NCBI GenBank assembly: GCA_937775295.1
Contig: CALKBZ010000009.1
Span: 1-64,000, forward strand
DNA: 64,000 nucleotides
Source: an uncultured Opitutales bacterium
GTDB lineage: Bacteria; Verrucomicrobiota; Verrucomicrobiia; Opitutales; Coraliomargaritaceae
Direction: 5' to 3'
The notes below the pieces were generated by a model. That model saw nothing but the letters and a program-made list of their open reading frames with translations. It searched no databases and was not told the DNA's origin. Both the position numbers and the translations under genes were made by a program. Below, piece after piece: positions 1 through 9,424 of the stretch; within the stretch, counting starts at the first letter, position 1, and each line of letters begins with the position of its first letter.

Positions 1-1673
1 AGCGGATATTTGAAGAAGGTGGGTCTTTGACCTGGCGTCAGGCTCTGATTGGCCGGGCTCATGCGGTCGTAGGGGATGCGCAATGCTGGGAATCCCGGGA
101 CGTCATTCTCTTTAGGCATGAACAGAATCGCCTCACCGGGGCCGATTACTGGAGATTCGACTCGGAAGCGCGGACTTCCCGGACGATAAGCGCTACTCGC
201 ATTTGGCCAGCCGCAGGGCTCGCCGGCACGTGTCCGCCACCAATCGTCTCTTACATTCTTGTTCCCAAAGATGTAGCCGGTAGGTATGGTGAAGTGCAAC
301 GCCCGATGCCCCGATTCACCGGGAGTCTTACCATCTGGATTTTCCCAAAGATAATTCCAATTGAAAGGCGCGATGGCGATCCCCGAGCGGATCTTCTGAG
401 GAGCCCCCGTCTTCCCTTCGCTCGCGAGCCTCGGGGAGAGACCAAAATAGTTGAGCATATAGTCGTGCGCAGCCAACGGCACGTTGTAGGGATTATGCAG
501 CACCACCGTTGGCTGAAAAAGCCACTTCGACTCTCCGGTCCGCGTCTTGCGTGCCAATGGCTAACCCAAAACTGAACATCGCAATGGTCGGGCTGATACC
601 CGAGATCTCCGCAGTGCCCGGTGTCGGCGTCAGCACCCCTGCTCCACCGGCGGCGAATACATCCTTCAAATCGTAAAAGGCCTTCAAGCGCCCCCAGGTC
701 GGCGACTTCGTGGTGTAATTACCTCTCATCGGCAGATAGCAGGTACGGGTCCATCGGAGTTCGAGTCGAAATCGACCCATGCAGTCGTGTCGCCATCCAC
801 CACGGTTTCCAGCTTGCTGGTCAGGTCGGTTCTGAGCCCGCCATCGCGGGCATTGGTCAATAGCCCGAAATTACCTGCGCCCAGCGCCGCTGCGCTGGCT
901 TCGAGCTGCGTGGCATCCACGCCGTTGATCAGTGGCAATTGAGAGAGCCCGCTCACCTTCGCCAGATCGGGATCGCTGGGATCCAAGTTGTCGAAGCCCA
1001 GCGCGGGTAAATTATACTGCCCACCCAGCACTTCAGCGCCTTCAATACTCGCGGGCAATGGATCGACCGTCGGCAGCGCAATCCCCACATCCGCTTTTTC
1101 CTGCTGACCAGAGACCCAATAAGCGAAGCCATCACTTTCGTCCGCATCCATATACACAATGGGCGCCTCGACATAATCAGCGGCATTGGCACTATTCGCA
1201 AAAGGGCTGGCGGGGAAACGGACGCCGGGCTGCGCTAACGGGGAAACGGGATCCAGCAGAGTCGTGCGGGTCTTACCCTGATTGCCACTGATCAACCAGG
1301 TCTCCAACTGTTTGGTCTGAGTCACTTCATCATAGCTCCACACACCCATCCACTGCGGGTGCAGCACACCATCGATATCCGGAGTGCTGGAAACCGTGTC
1401 TTTGATCCCTGCACTGGCGGTGCTGCGCTGATCAACACCGCAATGCTGCTGCAATTCCGCCAGCGCAGTGAGCGCACCGGTGAGTGCATTTTGCTGCGCA
1501 ATTAAGCGCGTCTTGCTGATTTCGGCACTGGCCGTCTCGACCTGCACCAGCGTCGTAATCGATAAAAGCAGCAGCAGGACGAATGCCATCAGGCTCAGCG
1601 CAATGACCAGCGCGAAGCCATGCTGGGAGTGAACACTGCGCGATTGATGCGGAAAGATGTGATTCGAATTCAT
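1..1673 (-). pseudogene. Large prepilin-like protein (Verru_Chthon cassette A / PilX-like), two frameshifts, runs off the window
   Basis: The N-terminus (from ATG at 1673) has a class III-type prepilin segment: GFALVIALSLMAFVLLLLLS near residues 19-38, followed by a helix rich in A/E/Q. This matches the large protein of the verrucomicrobial pilin-like cassettes. The first frame runs to a stop at 726. The protein clearly continues in a second frame (about 740-550: MRGNYTTKSPTWGRLKAFYD, GGAGVLTPTPGTAEISGISP). A third frame is open from about 540 to base 1 and reads as a normal protein (HNPYNVPLAAHDYMLNYFG, HFTIPTGYIFGNK, GEAILFMPKENDVPGFPALR). So one long gene carries indels near 735 and 545. 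The role is probably surface pseudopilus or secretion related. The 3' end is outside the window. The family call is from pattern recall; the continuity of the three frames is seen directly. Confidence 0.6.
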
Positions 1674-1863
1674 TGACAGGAGTTTAATCTGGGGAGGTCA
1701 GTGTGCATCAAGCGAGATCCATATTATCTACAGGCGCTTTAATTGCAAACAAAGTGCATTTTCAAATGCGCGCGTTGCCATGCAACCCTCATTTTATTGC
1801 ACGTGATGACACTCAAGGTCAACCACAGATCTCAAAAAACAGTGAGGAAAATACGTATGAGAC

Positions 1864-1903
1864 AGCTCATGTCACCAATATTTGCCAATCCGACTTATGT
1901 ATA
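1864..1903. repeat. 40-bp direct repeat, copy 1 (copy 2 at 2854-2893)
   Basis: The segment beginning AGCTCATGTCACCAATAT and ending CGACTTATGTATA occurs again at 2854-2893 with one mismatch in 40. Both copies lie in non-coding DNA, 990 bp apart and in the same orientation. The origin is unknown. They may mark the ends of an inserted or duplicated segment. Confidence 0.8.
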
Positions 1904-1995
1904 CTGCCACGCGTCATGATTTGTAATTTTGGAAAGCTTGGCAATTGCTGGTCTCAGATAAACAGCAGATCAACCACGCCCCCACGATGGAGTAT

Positions 1996-2128
1996 CGCGC
2001 AGAGGCGCAAAGGCGCAGAGTTTTCTAGGACGAATCAAATCAAAACAGGAGTATCACAAAAGAACTTTAACTGCGGGAAGTGCCCAAGTCCACTACCTGC
2101 TAGCTCTGCGCCCCTGCGCCTCTGCGCG
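1996..2128. repeat. Inverted repeat of the GCGCAGAGGCGC type
   Basis: The left arm 1996-2020 and right arm 2104-2128 are reverse complements at 23 of 25 positions (core CGCAGAGGCGCA), with 83 bp between them. This is a long-armed palindromic intergenic repeat of a type dispersed in many bacterial genomes. No protein is supported here; an apparent frame across 1703-2146 is repeat DNA without coding features. Confidence 0.8.
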
Positions 2129-2294
2129 AAAATGACAGAGCAATAGCTGCCACAATTAATCTCCCGCAGGCGCGCAGCGATTTTCAGCACCCTGCGCAAT
2201 CACAGTCTGATGATCGAAACAACTTCACCAATACGCTCCATTTTGAAAGCTGCTTCACTCATTCTTTTTTCACAAATATTCATGCGCGGCAGTG

Positions 2295-2364
2295 TAGAAG
2301 AATATGCTTAGTAGCCGTCTTCGCTCTAACCGAGCTACGCCGAGCCAAGGGGGAGGAGCTTTAA
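2295..2364. repeat. 70-bp direct repeat, copy 1 (copy 2 at 3089-3159)
   Basis: The block TAGAAGRATATGCYTTAGYA...CCGTCTTCGCTCTAACCGAG...CAAGGGGGAGGAG is present at 2295-2364 and 3089-3159 with only a few differences. The first 20 bases also occur inverted near 2603-2622. The region 2129-3240 has no credible gene and is built from such repeats. Confidence 0.8.
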
Positions 2365-2463
2365 ATTGAGCACCCATTATGTGAACTAAAAAATGCAAAA
2401 AAATGTGTATATTCTGATGCACCAATCTGCGGGTCGTGAAGTTAGCGGTAAATGGCTTATAGT

Positions 2464-2622
2464 TCCTTCCCTTACAAAGGGAAGGTGGCTCGCGAAGCGA
2501 GACGGATGGGCTCTCCGCCGAGCCTAGGCATTATTTAGCAGCGTAACGCAAATAACCGCGAAAACCCCTCCGTCTCGGCAGACCGAGCCACCTCCCCTTG
2601 GCAGCATATCCTTCTACATATC
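2464..2622. repeat. Imperfect inverted repeat (CCTCCGTCTCGG / GGTGGCTCGCG type)
   Basis: The left part has GGGAAGGTGGCTCGCGAAGC and GAGACGGATGGG. The right part has CCCTCCGTCTCGG and CGAGCCACCTCCCCTT, giving a long imperfect palindrome around a GC-poor centre. It looks like a dispersed intergenic element and has no open reading frame of interest. Confidence 0.6.
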
Positions 2623-2703
2623 TTTGTCTCTGCTAATTCGCGCTAGCTTAATCAATGGCAAGCAAACAGAATGCCGATAAACCCCAAAGAAAAAGAACCC
2701 AGA

Positions 2704-2840
2704 GGTTTAACCACCCGTTTGCTTCTTTACTGCCCAATGGGCACCCGCGCAGTCGCCCTTCGGGCCTGTTGGCCATCTACGCGCTGTCGCGCTACGTCCT
2801 TCGATCACTAGAGGACACAGAGCAGCGGGTGGTAAAAAAA
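2704..2840. repeat. Dispersed repeat (CCACCCG ... TAGAGGACACAGAG ... CGGGTGGT)
   Basis: The ends are inverted (TTTAACCACCCG and CGGGTGGTAAAA). The interior carries CTAGAGGACACAGAG, which is also found in the repeat at 44316-44435. It is probably the same family, which pairs sequences of the type CTCTGTGCTCTCTGTG. Confidence 0.6.
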
Positions 2841-3088
2841 AAATCATGTGGGTAGCTCATGTCACCAATATCTGCCAATCCGACTTATGTATAAGTCTGA
2901 GGGGCGTGAGCATGGTCAGCAAAGCCCCGCACTCATGTGTGATATTGTAGGACATGCCTCTCGAAGAGGGCGCGTTGGTGCAACCGAAGACTCAACACGG
3001 CCTTTGCTACGCAAAGAACCGCGTTCTACACCAAAACATGCCCCGACTATCAGCCTTACTTACTTAAACTAACATAGGCGAATATATG

Positions 3089-3159
3089 TAGAAGGATATG
3101 CCTTAGCAGCCGTCTTCGCTCTAACCGAGCTACGCCGAGCCAAGGGGGAGGAGTTTAAT
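3089..3159. repeat. 70-bp direct repeat, copy 2
   Basis: This is the second copy of the block at 2295-2364. It lies just upstream of the toxin-antitoxin pair, so that module sits at the edge of a repeat island. Confidence 0.8.
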
Positions 3160-3244
3160 TAATGACGTTAATTTGAGGATACGGGATATTGAGGACACCA
3201 GAGCTGAAGGCACCGGAAACGCGGGTGTCCTTAAATTTCCGACA

Positions 3245-3271
3245 TTGACAATGTATCGCATTTGCGACACA
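3245..3271 (+). promoter_or_regulatory. Probable promoter/operator of the dinJ-yafQ operon
   Basis: A TTGACA hexamer at 3245-3250 is followed at once by an inverted repeat: TGTATCGCA at 3252-3260 and TGCGACACA at 3263-3271, with 8 of 9 positions pairing around a 2-base centre. It ends 9 bases before the antitoxin ATG. Antitoxins of the ribbon-helix-helix DinJ/RelB type usually repress their own operon at such palindromes. The -10 box is not clear. Confidence 0.5.
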
Positions 3272-3280
3272 CAATAGAGC

Positions 3281-3541
3281 ATGAGTAAAACTGAAGAAAT
3301 CAGGGCTAGGATCGACCCATCACTCAAGCATGAGGCTGAAAATATTCTGGAACAAGTTGGCGTGACTGCCAGCGAAGCCATCAGGCAGTTATACCGCCAA
3401 ATAGTTAATAACAATGGTATTCCTTATGAACTAAGATTACCAAACAGAACGACTAGAAAGACGCTTGATGATAGCGCAAAGGGCATTGGTGTTAAACGTT
3501 TTTCAAGTATGGATGAAATGCTGGAAGATTTAGAGAAATAA
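3281..3541 (+). CDS. dinJ: DinJ/RelB-family antitoxin
   Basis: An 86-residue antitoxin of a type II toxin-antitoxin pair. The N-terminal half (RARIDPSLKHEAENILEQVG, then VTASEAIRQLYRQIV) has the ribbon-helix-helix layout of DinJ/RelB proteins, which dimerise and bind operator DNA. The acidic C-terminus (MDEMLEDLEK) is typical of the toxin-neutralising tail. The stop at 3539-3541 directly abuts the ATG of the toxin at 3542, so the two are co-translated. A palindrome just upstream is a likely autoregulatory site. The Shine-Dalgarno match is weak (AGAG). Both genes look intact although the surrounding DNA is decayed. Confidence 0.88.
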   Translation: MSKTEEIRARIDPSLKHEAENILEQVGVTASEAIRQLYRQIVNNNGIPYELRLPNRTTRKTLDDSAKGIGVKRFSSMDEMLEDLEK

Positions 3542-3814
3542 ATGCGAGCCGTAGAGTATTCAAATAGGTTCAAAAGAGATTATAAACGCATGAAGAAACG
3601 CGGGAAAGATCTTTCAAAACTAACCACTATAATGAAATGGCTTGAAGATAACACTCCCCTCCCCGAATCGATGCATGATCATTCGCTAATAGGTAACTGG
3701 AGCGGGACAAGGGAATGCCACATAGAGCTTGACTGGCTATTAATTTATTCCCTCGCAGATAATGACTACTGCGTTCGACTCGAAAGAACTGGCTCACACA
3801 GTGACTTGTTCTAA
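3542..3814 (+). CDS. yafQ: YafQ-family mRNA interferase toxin
   Basis: A 90-residue RelE/ParE-superfamily toxin of the YafQ type, which cleaves mRNA in the ribosome. The family's active-site pattern is complete. The DH in MHDHSLIGNW corresponds to His50 of E. coli YafQ. ECHIELDW holds the next His and Asp. RTGSHSDLF holds the arginine, histidine and terminal phenylalanine. The basic N-terminus (SNRFKRDYKRMKKRGKD) fits rRNA contact. It starts immediately after the antitoxin stop codon. An intact toxin with an intact antitoxin suggests a working addiction module that may stabilise this repeat-rich segment. Confidence 0.9.
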   Translation: MRAVEYSNRFKRDYKRMKKRGKDLSKLTTIMKWLEDNTPLPESMHDHSLIGNWSGTRECHIELDWLLIYSLADNDYCVRLERTGSHSDLF

Positions 3815-3872
3815 AAGTGAGGAAAAGCGACATGAGGGGAATGGTACGAACAAGGCGCGAATCTGTATGCGT

Positions 3873-3973
3873 CCTAATCTTACTAATACTCTTAATCCGA
3901 ATATTAAGGTATTGTTATTGAGTGACTTGAGGACTCTAAGAGGTGATTGAGAGTAGGATTACGATTAAGAATC
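3873..3973. repeat. TAATC/TAGGAT-rich inverted repeat
   Basis: The left part reads CCTAATCTTACTAATACTC and the right part GAGAGTAGGATTACGATTAA, a loose inverted repeat of hexamer-like units. The same sequence style recurs at 40816-40914, so this is a repeat family in this genome. No gene is seen between the toxin and 4109. Confidence 0.5.
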
Positions 3974-4108
3974 CGTCTTCACCCCTTAAGTTCGTGCCAT
4001 TCCGACATGAGGGGGAATGACAGGACACCCATCTGTCTGTGCCGCGAAGGAAAAACAACGGCACGCCACAACAGGAAGGCACTGCGCCTCCGGCAAAAAT
4101 AGATCAGG

Positions 4109-4848
4109 CTAGGGGGCGAGCTCGAGCTCCACACGAATAAACTGTCGGTCTTCCACATCTGTCGGAATCCGGTTCGTGACCGCCGTGTATCCCGGCACTT
4201 CCGAAGGGCCGCGTCCGACTTCATAATTACTGCCGTCTGCCCAATTGGGGCTAACCAGATCGGTTGTCACGGTGAGCATCGAATTCAACCCGCGGGTCGC
4301 GGCATCAGCGAGCTCGAAGTAGACATACTCGATATAGTTGGTGCCGCCGTCGGTCACCTGCGACTGGATCGGGGTGTTGCCCTGATCGTTACTGTCGGAC
4401 GGATCAGCGCCGAATGCATATTCAGCCAAGTTGACGAGCCGGTCGCCATCGGCATCGTCCTGCAGGTTGATATCGGAACCCATGCCGCCGAGATAGTTAT
4501 TCAACCACTGATTCCAGAACTCCAACGGCGCGCTGTACTCAAAGGCGCCCATATCCAGAGCGGAACCGGAATAATACGGGATGACTCCGACAAGGTTCGT
4601 GGTTCCGGCATCGATTAGATCGCTGCGGACAACTAGTTGCACTTAATCTAGATATTGAATACTGAAATCCGCCTGCGAGTTTGCGTTAGTTGAGCACAGC
4701 AGAGACTCTTGAAATCATCCGCGGCCACCGTCACTGACGTGTCCAAAAGTTGTAGGTGATGTCGTTGTCGCTTCCCATATCACTCACTTCCGCACTGCCG
4801 CTATAACCAAGATTGTTCTTCATATAGTGGTCAAAACTGCCCAGACTA
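4109..4848 (-). pseudogene. Relic of a secreted right-handed beta-helix / pectate-lyase-like protein
   Basis: The main surviving piece (4109-4642, read from a GTG) is the C-terminus of a larger extracellular protein. It has a beta-helix end motif (SALDMGAFEY), then a calcium-binding type repeat (LQDDADGDRLVNLAEYAFGA), then a beta-rich tail ending VELELAP. A TAA stop sits directly before the GTG. A second piece at about 4735-4848 in another frame reads SFDHYMKNNLGYSGSAEVSD and SDNDITYNFW, like the core of PL9-type pectate lyases. The two pieces suggest a degraded polysaccharide lyase gene. The downstream LacI regulator may once have controlled it. The enzyme class is inference; the broken frames are seen. 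Confidence 0.5.
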
Positions 4849-5330
4849 ACACATGCTCTGTCCCATTTTAAGTAACTTTACCAAGACTTTCCGAATCGCT
4901 AAATCACAATACTTGCTACACGGCAGCATAATTCTTCTAGTTGGTGCTATATAAGTAGTCATCAGCTTTGAGAGAGAGAGTGAGAGAGAGACAAATCCTC
5001 AGTCAGACTCAGAACCGCTATATCGGAGATCGCTTATGATCGCTAATCACACGCTTATACTCAGTGACATGTTCAGGTCTTAGAAACACTAATTATTTAG
5101 AAGTTACACCAGCGCGCATGATAATTTGTGAACAGAGCAGAGCAGTGCCTCTGACTTGGCCTCCCCGCCCCCATCTAGTGACTCGTAACGGCGCAATGCA
5201 ATGAAGACGGAAGCTTTCCGCGGCGGATCCTCCGCTCTTTACCTAGCGCCCACACACCTAATTAACGCAACGTACATTTTATCCTTGCGTAACTTGTTAC
5301 CTCATTGTTACCCTTTAAAGGTCATTTAAT
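4849..5330. other. Intergenic region with a GA microsatellite
   Basis: No gene is supported. It contains a (GA)n tract at about 4970-4993 and AT-rich DNA. The last 60 bases are the leader of the LacI-type gene. Confidence 0.6.
5289..5300. promoter_or_regulatory. Short perfect palindrome upstream of the LacI-type gene
   Basis: GTAAC-TT-GTTAC, with a further GTTAC half-site at about 5306-5310, lies 30-40 bases before the ATG. It could be an autoregulatory operator. There is no independent support. Confidence 0.3.
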
Positions 5331-6371
5331 ATGAAAAGACAAAACGTAACAATCTATTCACTAGCCGATGAGCTGGGCATCAGCGCCGCGACAGTCAGTC
5401 GGGCACTCAACAACTCATCGCGGATCAGCGAGAAGCGGCGCATGCAGGTCATGGACCTAGCTGAAAAAAGAGGCTTCAAGCTGCGCGCCTTCGCGCCGCG
5501 GATAACCAATATCTGCCTGTTATTGATTGGCGAAAAAGGTCAGCACGACATCGTATCGGACTACTCCGCCGAAGTGCTGAACGGCGCGAGTCGCTATTGC
5601 CGGCAAAACGAAATCGAGCTGTCACTATTTAGCGCCTCCTGCGACAAGCTCAACAATATGAATGTGGTCAAAGAGCTGTTCCGGCGCAGTGCCGACGGCG
5701 TGATCCTATTAAACAGCAACCAGAAATGCACTTTTATCGAGCAATTTGAGAAAGAAAAGGTGCCCTACTGCTGCCTACTTAGCGAAAATCCCGCTTTCCC
5801 CGACAACACACTGACCGTCGACAATGTGTACCTCGCCGAACGCGCGGTGGAGTACCTACACCAGCTCGGCCACCGCATGATTGCCTACCTGCACAGCTCG
5901 CCGAATAACTCGGGGCAGCAAGATCGACTGAAAGGCTACCGCAATGCACTCACCCGCAGCGGCCTCCCCATCAAGGAGGAGCACATCCCCTCCCCGACAC
6001 CCTACGAATCATTCTCTGGCCTGGAGATGGGCTTCCATGCCGCCACCAAACTACTGGAGACAAACCCCGAAGTCACCGCGATCTTCGCCGCCAGCAGTGA
6101 ATTGGCGGATGGCATGCATCTGGCATGCAACCGCAAGGGCCTGAGCATCCCCAAGGACATTTCACTCTTGGTCTGCGACAACCCGGCACGCTCGGAATAT
6201 AGTTGCCCACCGCTGAGTGTGGTCGACATCGCCAACGATCGCTTCGGCGCAGCCGCAGCCGCATGGGTACATCAAAAGCTCCAAGGTCAAAAGACGCACG
6301 TCCCCTCGGAGCCCTGGATGAAGGCCAACCTCATCATCCGCGAATCCACCGCCCCACCACGGAGCGAATAG
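5331..6371 (+). CDS. LacI-family transcriptional regulator
   Basis: A 346-residue regulator. Residues 6-50 are a LacI helix-turn-helix: YSLADELGISAATVSRALNN followed by a hinge helix (MQVMDLAEKRGFKLR). The rest is a periplasmic-binding-protein-like sensor domain (ADGVILLNS, DNVYLAERAVEYLHQLGHRM, DISLLVCDNP, LIIRESTAPP). These proteins normally repress sugar-utilisation genes until a sugar ligand binds. AAAGG stands a good distance before the ATG. It lies between lyase-like relics upstream and a dead IS256 element downstream, so its target operon may be gone. The ligand is unknown. Confidence 0.9.
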   Translation: MKRQNVTIYSLADELGISAATVSRALNNSSRISEKRRMQVMDLAEKRGFKLRAFAPRITNICLLLIGEKGQHDIVSDYSAEVLNGASRYCRQNEIELSLFSASCDKLNNMNVVKELFRRSADGVILLNSNQKCTFIEQFEKEKVPYCCLLSENPAFPDNTLTVDNVYLAERAVEYLHQLGHRMIAYLHSSPNNSGQQDRLKGYRNALTRSGLPIKEEHIPSPTPYESFSGLEMGFHAATKLLETNPEVTAIFAASSELADGMHLACNRKGLSIPKDISLLVCDNPARSEYSCPPLSVVDIANDRFGAAAAAWVHQKLQGQKTHVPSEPWMKANLIIRESTAPPRSE

Positions 6372-6559
6372 CACGGGCATCGGCGGCGCATCTACCCAAA
6401 TCGAATGATCGTCGCCAACGTAGACGCTTGGAGTAGTATGCCAGACCCCGATAAAGTATTGTTCTCAATCGCAGTTAAATAACTGCCTTAGCCAAGAGGG
6501 TAGGATTGTGTGTAAATTGAAAAAGCTGATGTTCTACTAGTAAGAAACGAGAACATCCC

Positions 6560-7817
6560 ATGAAAAATAAAGTAATCAACCAGCTGCTCGATCAGCTACT
6601 AGAAGATTATTAGAGCCCGAGGACTTAATTGGCCATGGCGGTTTACTCGCCGAGCTAAAAAAGCGTCTGATCACACGCGCGCTGGATGCTGGTCTGACGA
6701 CTCACCTAGGCTACGATAAGAATGAGAAACGTCCTGCCGGAGCGACCATCGCATGCGATCGGCACAGCTCAAAGCGCCTACGCAACGATGACGGTGATCT
6801 TAAGGTGAACGTCCCTCGTGATCGAGAAGGTAATTTTGAGCCGATCTTGGTGCTTAACATCAACGTCATTTTGACGGTTTTGATGATGCGATTTTAAGCC
6901 TCTACTGACGAGGCATGACGACCCGCGACATCTAGGGGTATTTAGAGCAGATGTATAACGTCGAAGTGTCGCTGACATTAATCTCCTGTGTGTCTAATGC
7001 GGTCTGCAAAGAGGTCAAAGAGTGGCAATGTCGACCATTGGATCCAGTTTATCCGATTATCTACCTTGATGCCATTGTGGTTAAGGTCAGAGACAACGCA
7101 AAGGTCTCCAACCGTGCAATTTACTTGGTTCTGGGCTTTAACATGGAGGGGCAAAAGGAAGTCCTTGGCATGTGGTCTTCGCCCAACGAAGGCGCGAAGT
7201 TCTTGCTAAACGTGCTCACTGAGCTTCAGAATCGAGAGCTACGTGACATCTTCTTTTCCTGCGTCTATGGGCTCAGTGGCTTCCCTGAGGCACTTAAGAA
7301 CGTCTATTCTCGCACTACCCAGCTATGCATCGTTCACATTACACGAAACAGCTTCAATTTTGTCGTGTGGAAAGAGCGTAAGGAGGTCGCAGCGGAGCTG
7401 AAAAACTTCTACACCGCATCCACTGCTGAGGCCGCCAAAGCTGCACTGGTTAGATTCCGTGGAATCCATGACGAGCACTTTCCGCCATTGGCAAAAGTTG
7501 GCAGGCTCATTGGGAAAACCTGACCCCATTCTTTGATTATCCAAAGGAGATCCGCAAGGTCATCAATACCACTTATACCATCGAGTCGCTCAACAGCTCA
7601 TTTAGAAATATCAGCCGTAATCGAAACCTGTTTTATTTCAGCGAAGCGGTATACAAGCTCTTTTATCTAGCTATCAAAAACATCACAAAAGAAATGGACC
7701 ATACCGATCCGAAACTGGCCAGCTGCTCTGAATCGATTCTCCATTGAGTTTGAGGACAGAATGCCTAATAACAATCAATCTAACAACATCAGCGAAAAGT
7801 CAGTTACACAAAATTAA
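6560..7817 (+). pseudogene. Dead IS256-family transposase
   Basis: This is a whole-length but inactivated Mutator-like transposase. The start at 6560 is followed by an in-frame TAG at 6611. After it the typical N-terminal domain continues (GGLLAELKKRLITRALDAGL, HLGYDK, VNVPRDREGNFEP). A frameshift follows near 6855, then more stops before the catalytic domain (about 6951-7523), with the first Asp in YLDAIVVKVRDN. The motif normally reading CVDGL is CVYGL here, so the second catalytic Asp is lost. Another shift near 7520 leads to the last part (EIRKVINTTYTIESLNSSF, holding the Glu). Weak end similarity (TTGTGTGTAAATT near 6507; TTACACAAAATTAAGG near 7804) may be the terminal inverted repeats. 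Confidence 0.85.
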
Positions 7818-7920
7818 GGACACTCCCTTAAACTATCTTAAATTAAAAAATTAGAACAAACATATCGCTACTCTTACCCCTGATTCCAACGACATCACAC
7901 AACAGGGGGTCACAACAAAG

Positions 7921-8034
7921 CGGGCATTTCGTTATGTTTACAATCAACTCTTTATGCGCTTCATTTTCATCACCGCCAAGAACACAAAACTTGGCCACAG
8001 CCTGACTCATCGCCTAAAAAAAAGGGGGGTCCAA
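7921..8034. repeat. REP/RAYT-associated repeat, copy 1
   Basis: The block CGTTATGTTTACAATCAACT followed by CTTCATTTTCATCACCGCC and CTTGGCCACAGCCTGACTCA matches copies near 48599-48720 and 52099-52200. It ends GGGGGGTCCAATG. No gene is supported between 7818 and 8248. Confidence 0.75.
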
Positions 8035-8248
8035 TGTTTAAATTAAATGTGTCACATCTCAACTTTAAAAAAACACCCGGAGCTTCATGGGTACTTATTT
8101 TAAACGCTGGCAACCTAACGTTTATTGTGTCATTCAACATTGCCACAGTTTTTAGGTCTCATCTAAATAGCTTTAGGTCGACAACGTCATCTCATTTTCG
8201 GCGGGATGTGTTGCCTCCACTTGAACGTCTGCCAATTAGCACCGCTAT

Positions 8249-9362
8249 ATGAAAAACCGAATAATTGGCTACGACCTTGCGAGAGCGCTGGCGCTCTTTG
8301 GGATGGTTGTAGTTAACTTTAAGATTGTAATGGGAACTGCGAACAACGGTCCGCCTCGGCTGGTTGACCTCACTGGATTACTGGAGGGCCGCGCCGCGGC
8401 TACTTTTGTGCTATTGGCTGGAATCGGCATCTCGCTGCTCTCTGCTAAGGCGCGAAAGTCAAATGCCCCCAAAGCAACTGTGCCAATCCGCAACACCCTT
8501 TTAAAACGGGCATTCTTTCTCTTTTATCGGGCTCTTATATACCCCAGTCTGGCCAGCTGATATTCTGCACTTCTATGGTGTTTACATCGCGGTCGCTGCG
8601 CTTCTTCTAACAAGCTCCATCCGGAAGTTATCAATCCTGAGCTTTCTGCTCATGGTCGGTTTCGTTGTCATGTTCTTCGCGTTCAACTACGAGCAGGAGT
8701 GGAATTGGACGACATTGGAATATGCAGGATTCTGGACTCCTATTGGAATGATACGAAATCTGTTTTTCAACGGTTTCCACCCGACGATTCCTTGGCTGAG
8801 TTTTCTCCTGATTGGAATGATTATCGGACGCTTTGACATGAATAATCTAGTGGTTCGTCGTCGGGGATTTTGGGGCGGGTTAATCACGGCGCTTCCCGCA
8901 GAGGTAACCAGTCGGCTCTTGATTCACGGCTTATCCGCGGAAGTAAGCATAGCAGATCAAGAGGCAATCGTGGCTATCTTTGGAACTAAACCGATGCCAC
9001 CGATGCCCTTATATATTTTGGCCGGGGCGGGGGCTGCGAGTGCAATTGTCGCCGTGTTTGTCGAGATAGGCGTGCGGTATGGGAGTCAGCCATGGATACG
9101 CCCTTGGGTGGCGACCGGGCAGCAAGCCCTTACCCTGTATGTCGCACATGTAGTTATCGGTATGGGAACCCTCGAAGCGATTGGTCGATTGGAGAATCAG
9201 ACTCTTTTGTTTTCCTTGCTGGCCTCAGGGGTATTCTTCGCAGTGAGCGTCGTATTTGCATACTTATGGCAGTGCCGATTTAAGCGTGGTCCAATCGAAA
9301 TGTTGATGCGATATCTTACCGAAAAACGAACAGCAGAACCAGACCCCGATGCGAACACCTGA
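8249..9362 (+). pseudogene. DUF418/YeiB- or HGSNAT-like membrane protein, one frameshift
   Basis: The N-terminus (RIIGYDLARALALFGMVVVN) is the signature first helix of the YeiB/DUF418 and heparan-alpha-glucosaminide acyltransferase-like membrane proteins. The first frame stops at 8558. Shifting frame near 8530 restores the protein: GLLYTPVWPADILHFYGVYI, and so on, to the TGA at 9360. It then shows several hydrophobic helices (PTIPWLSFLLIGMIIGR, ATGQQALTLYVAHVV, LLFSLLASGVFFAVSVVFA). About 370 residues would be normal for the family, and the two frames together give that. It is either recently broken or a sequence error. The substrate is unknown. REP/RAYT-related fragments flank it on both sides. 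Confidence 0.75.
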
Positions 9363-9424
9363 CTCGCCTGACCCGCCGCGAGTTCAAAATAGATCATCAA
9401 GTATTGGAGAAAAAGGGAGAACAA

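Noticed and set aside
1703-2146. A 147-codon plus-strand frame
   Set aside because: It is made of the palindromic GCGCAGAGGCGC repeat and flanking non-coding DNA.
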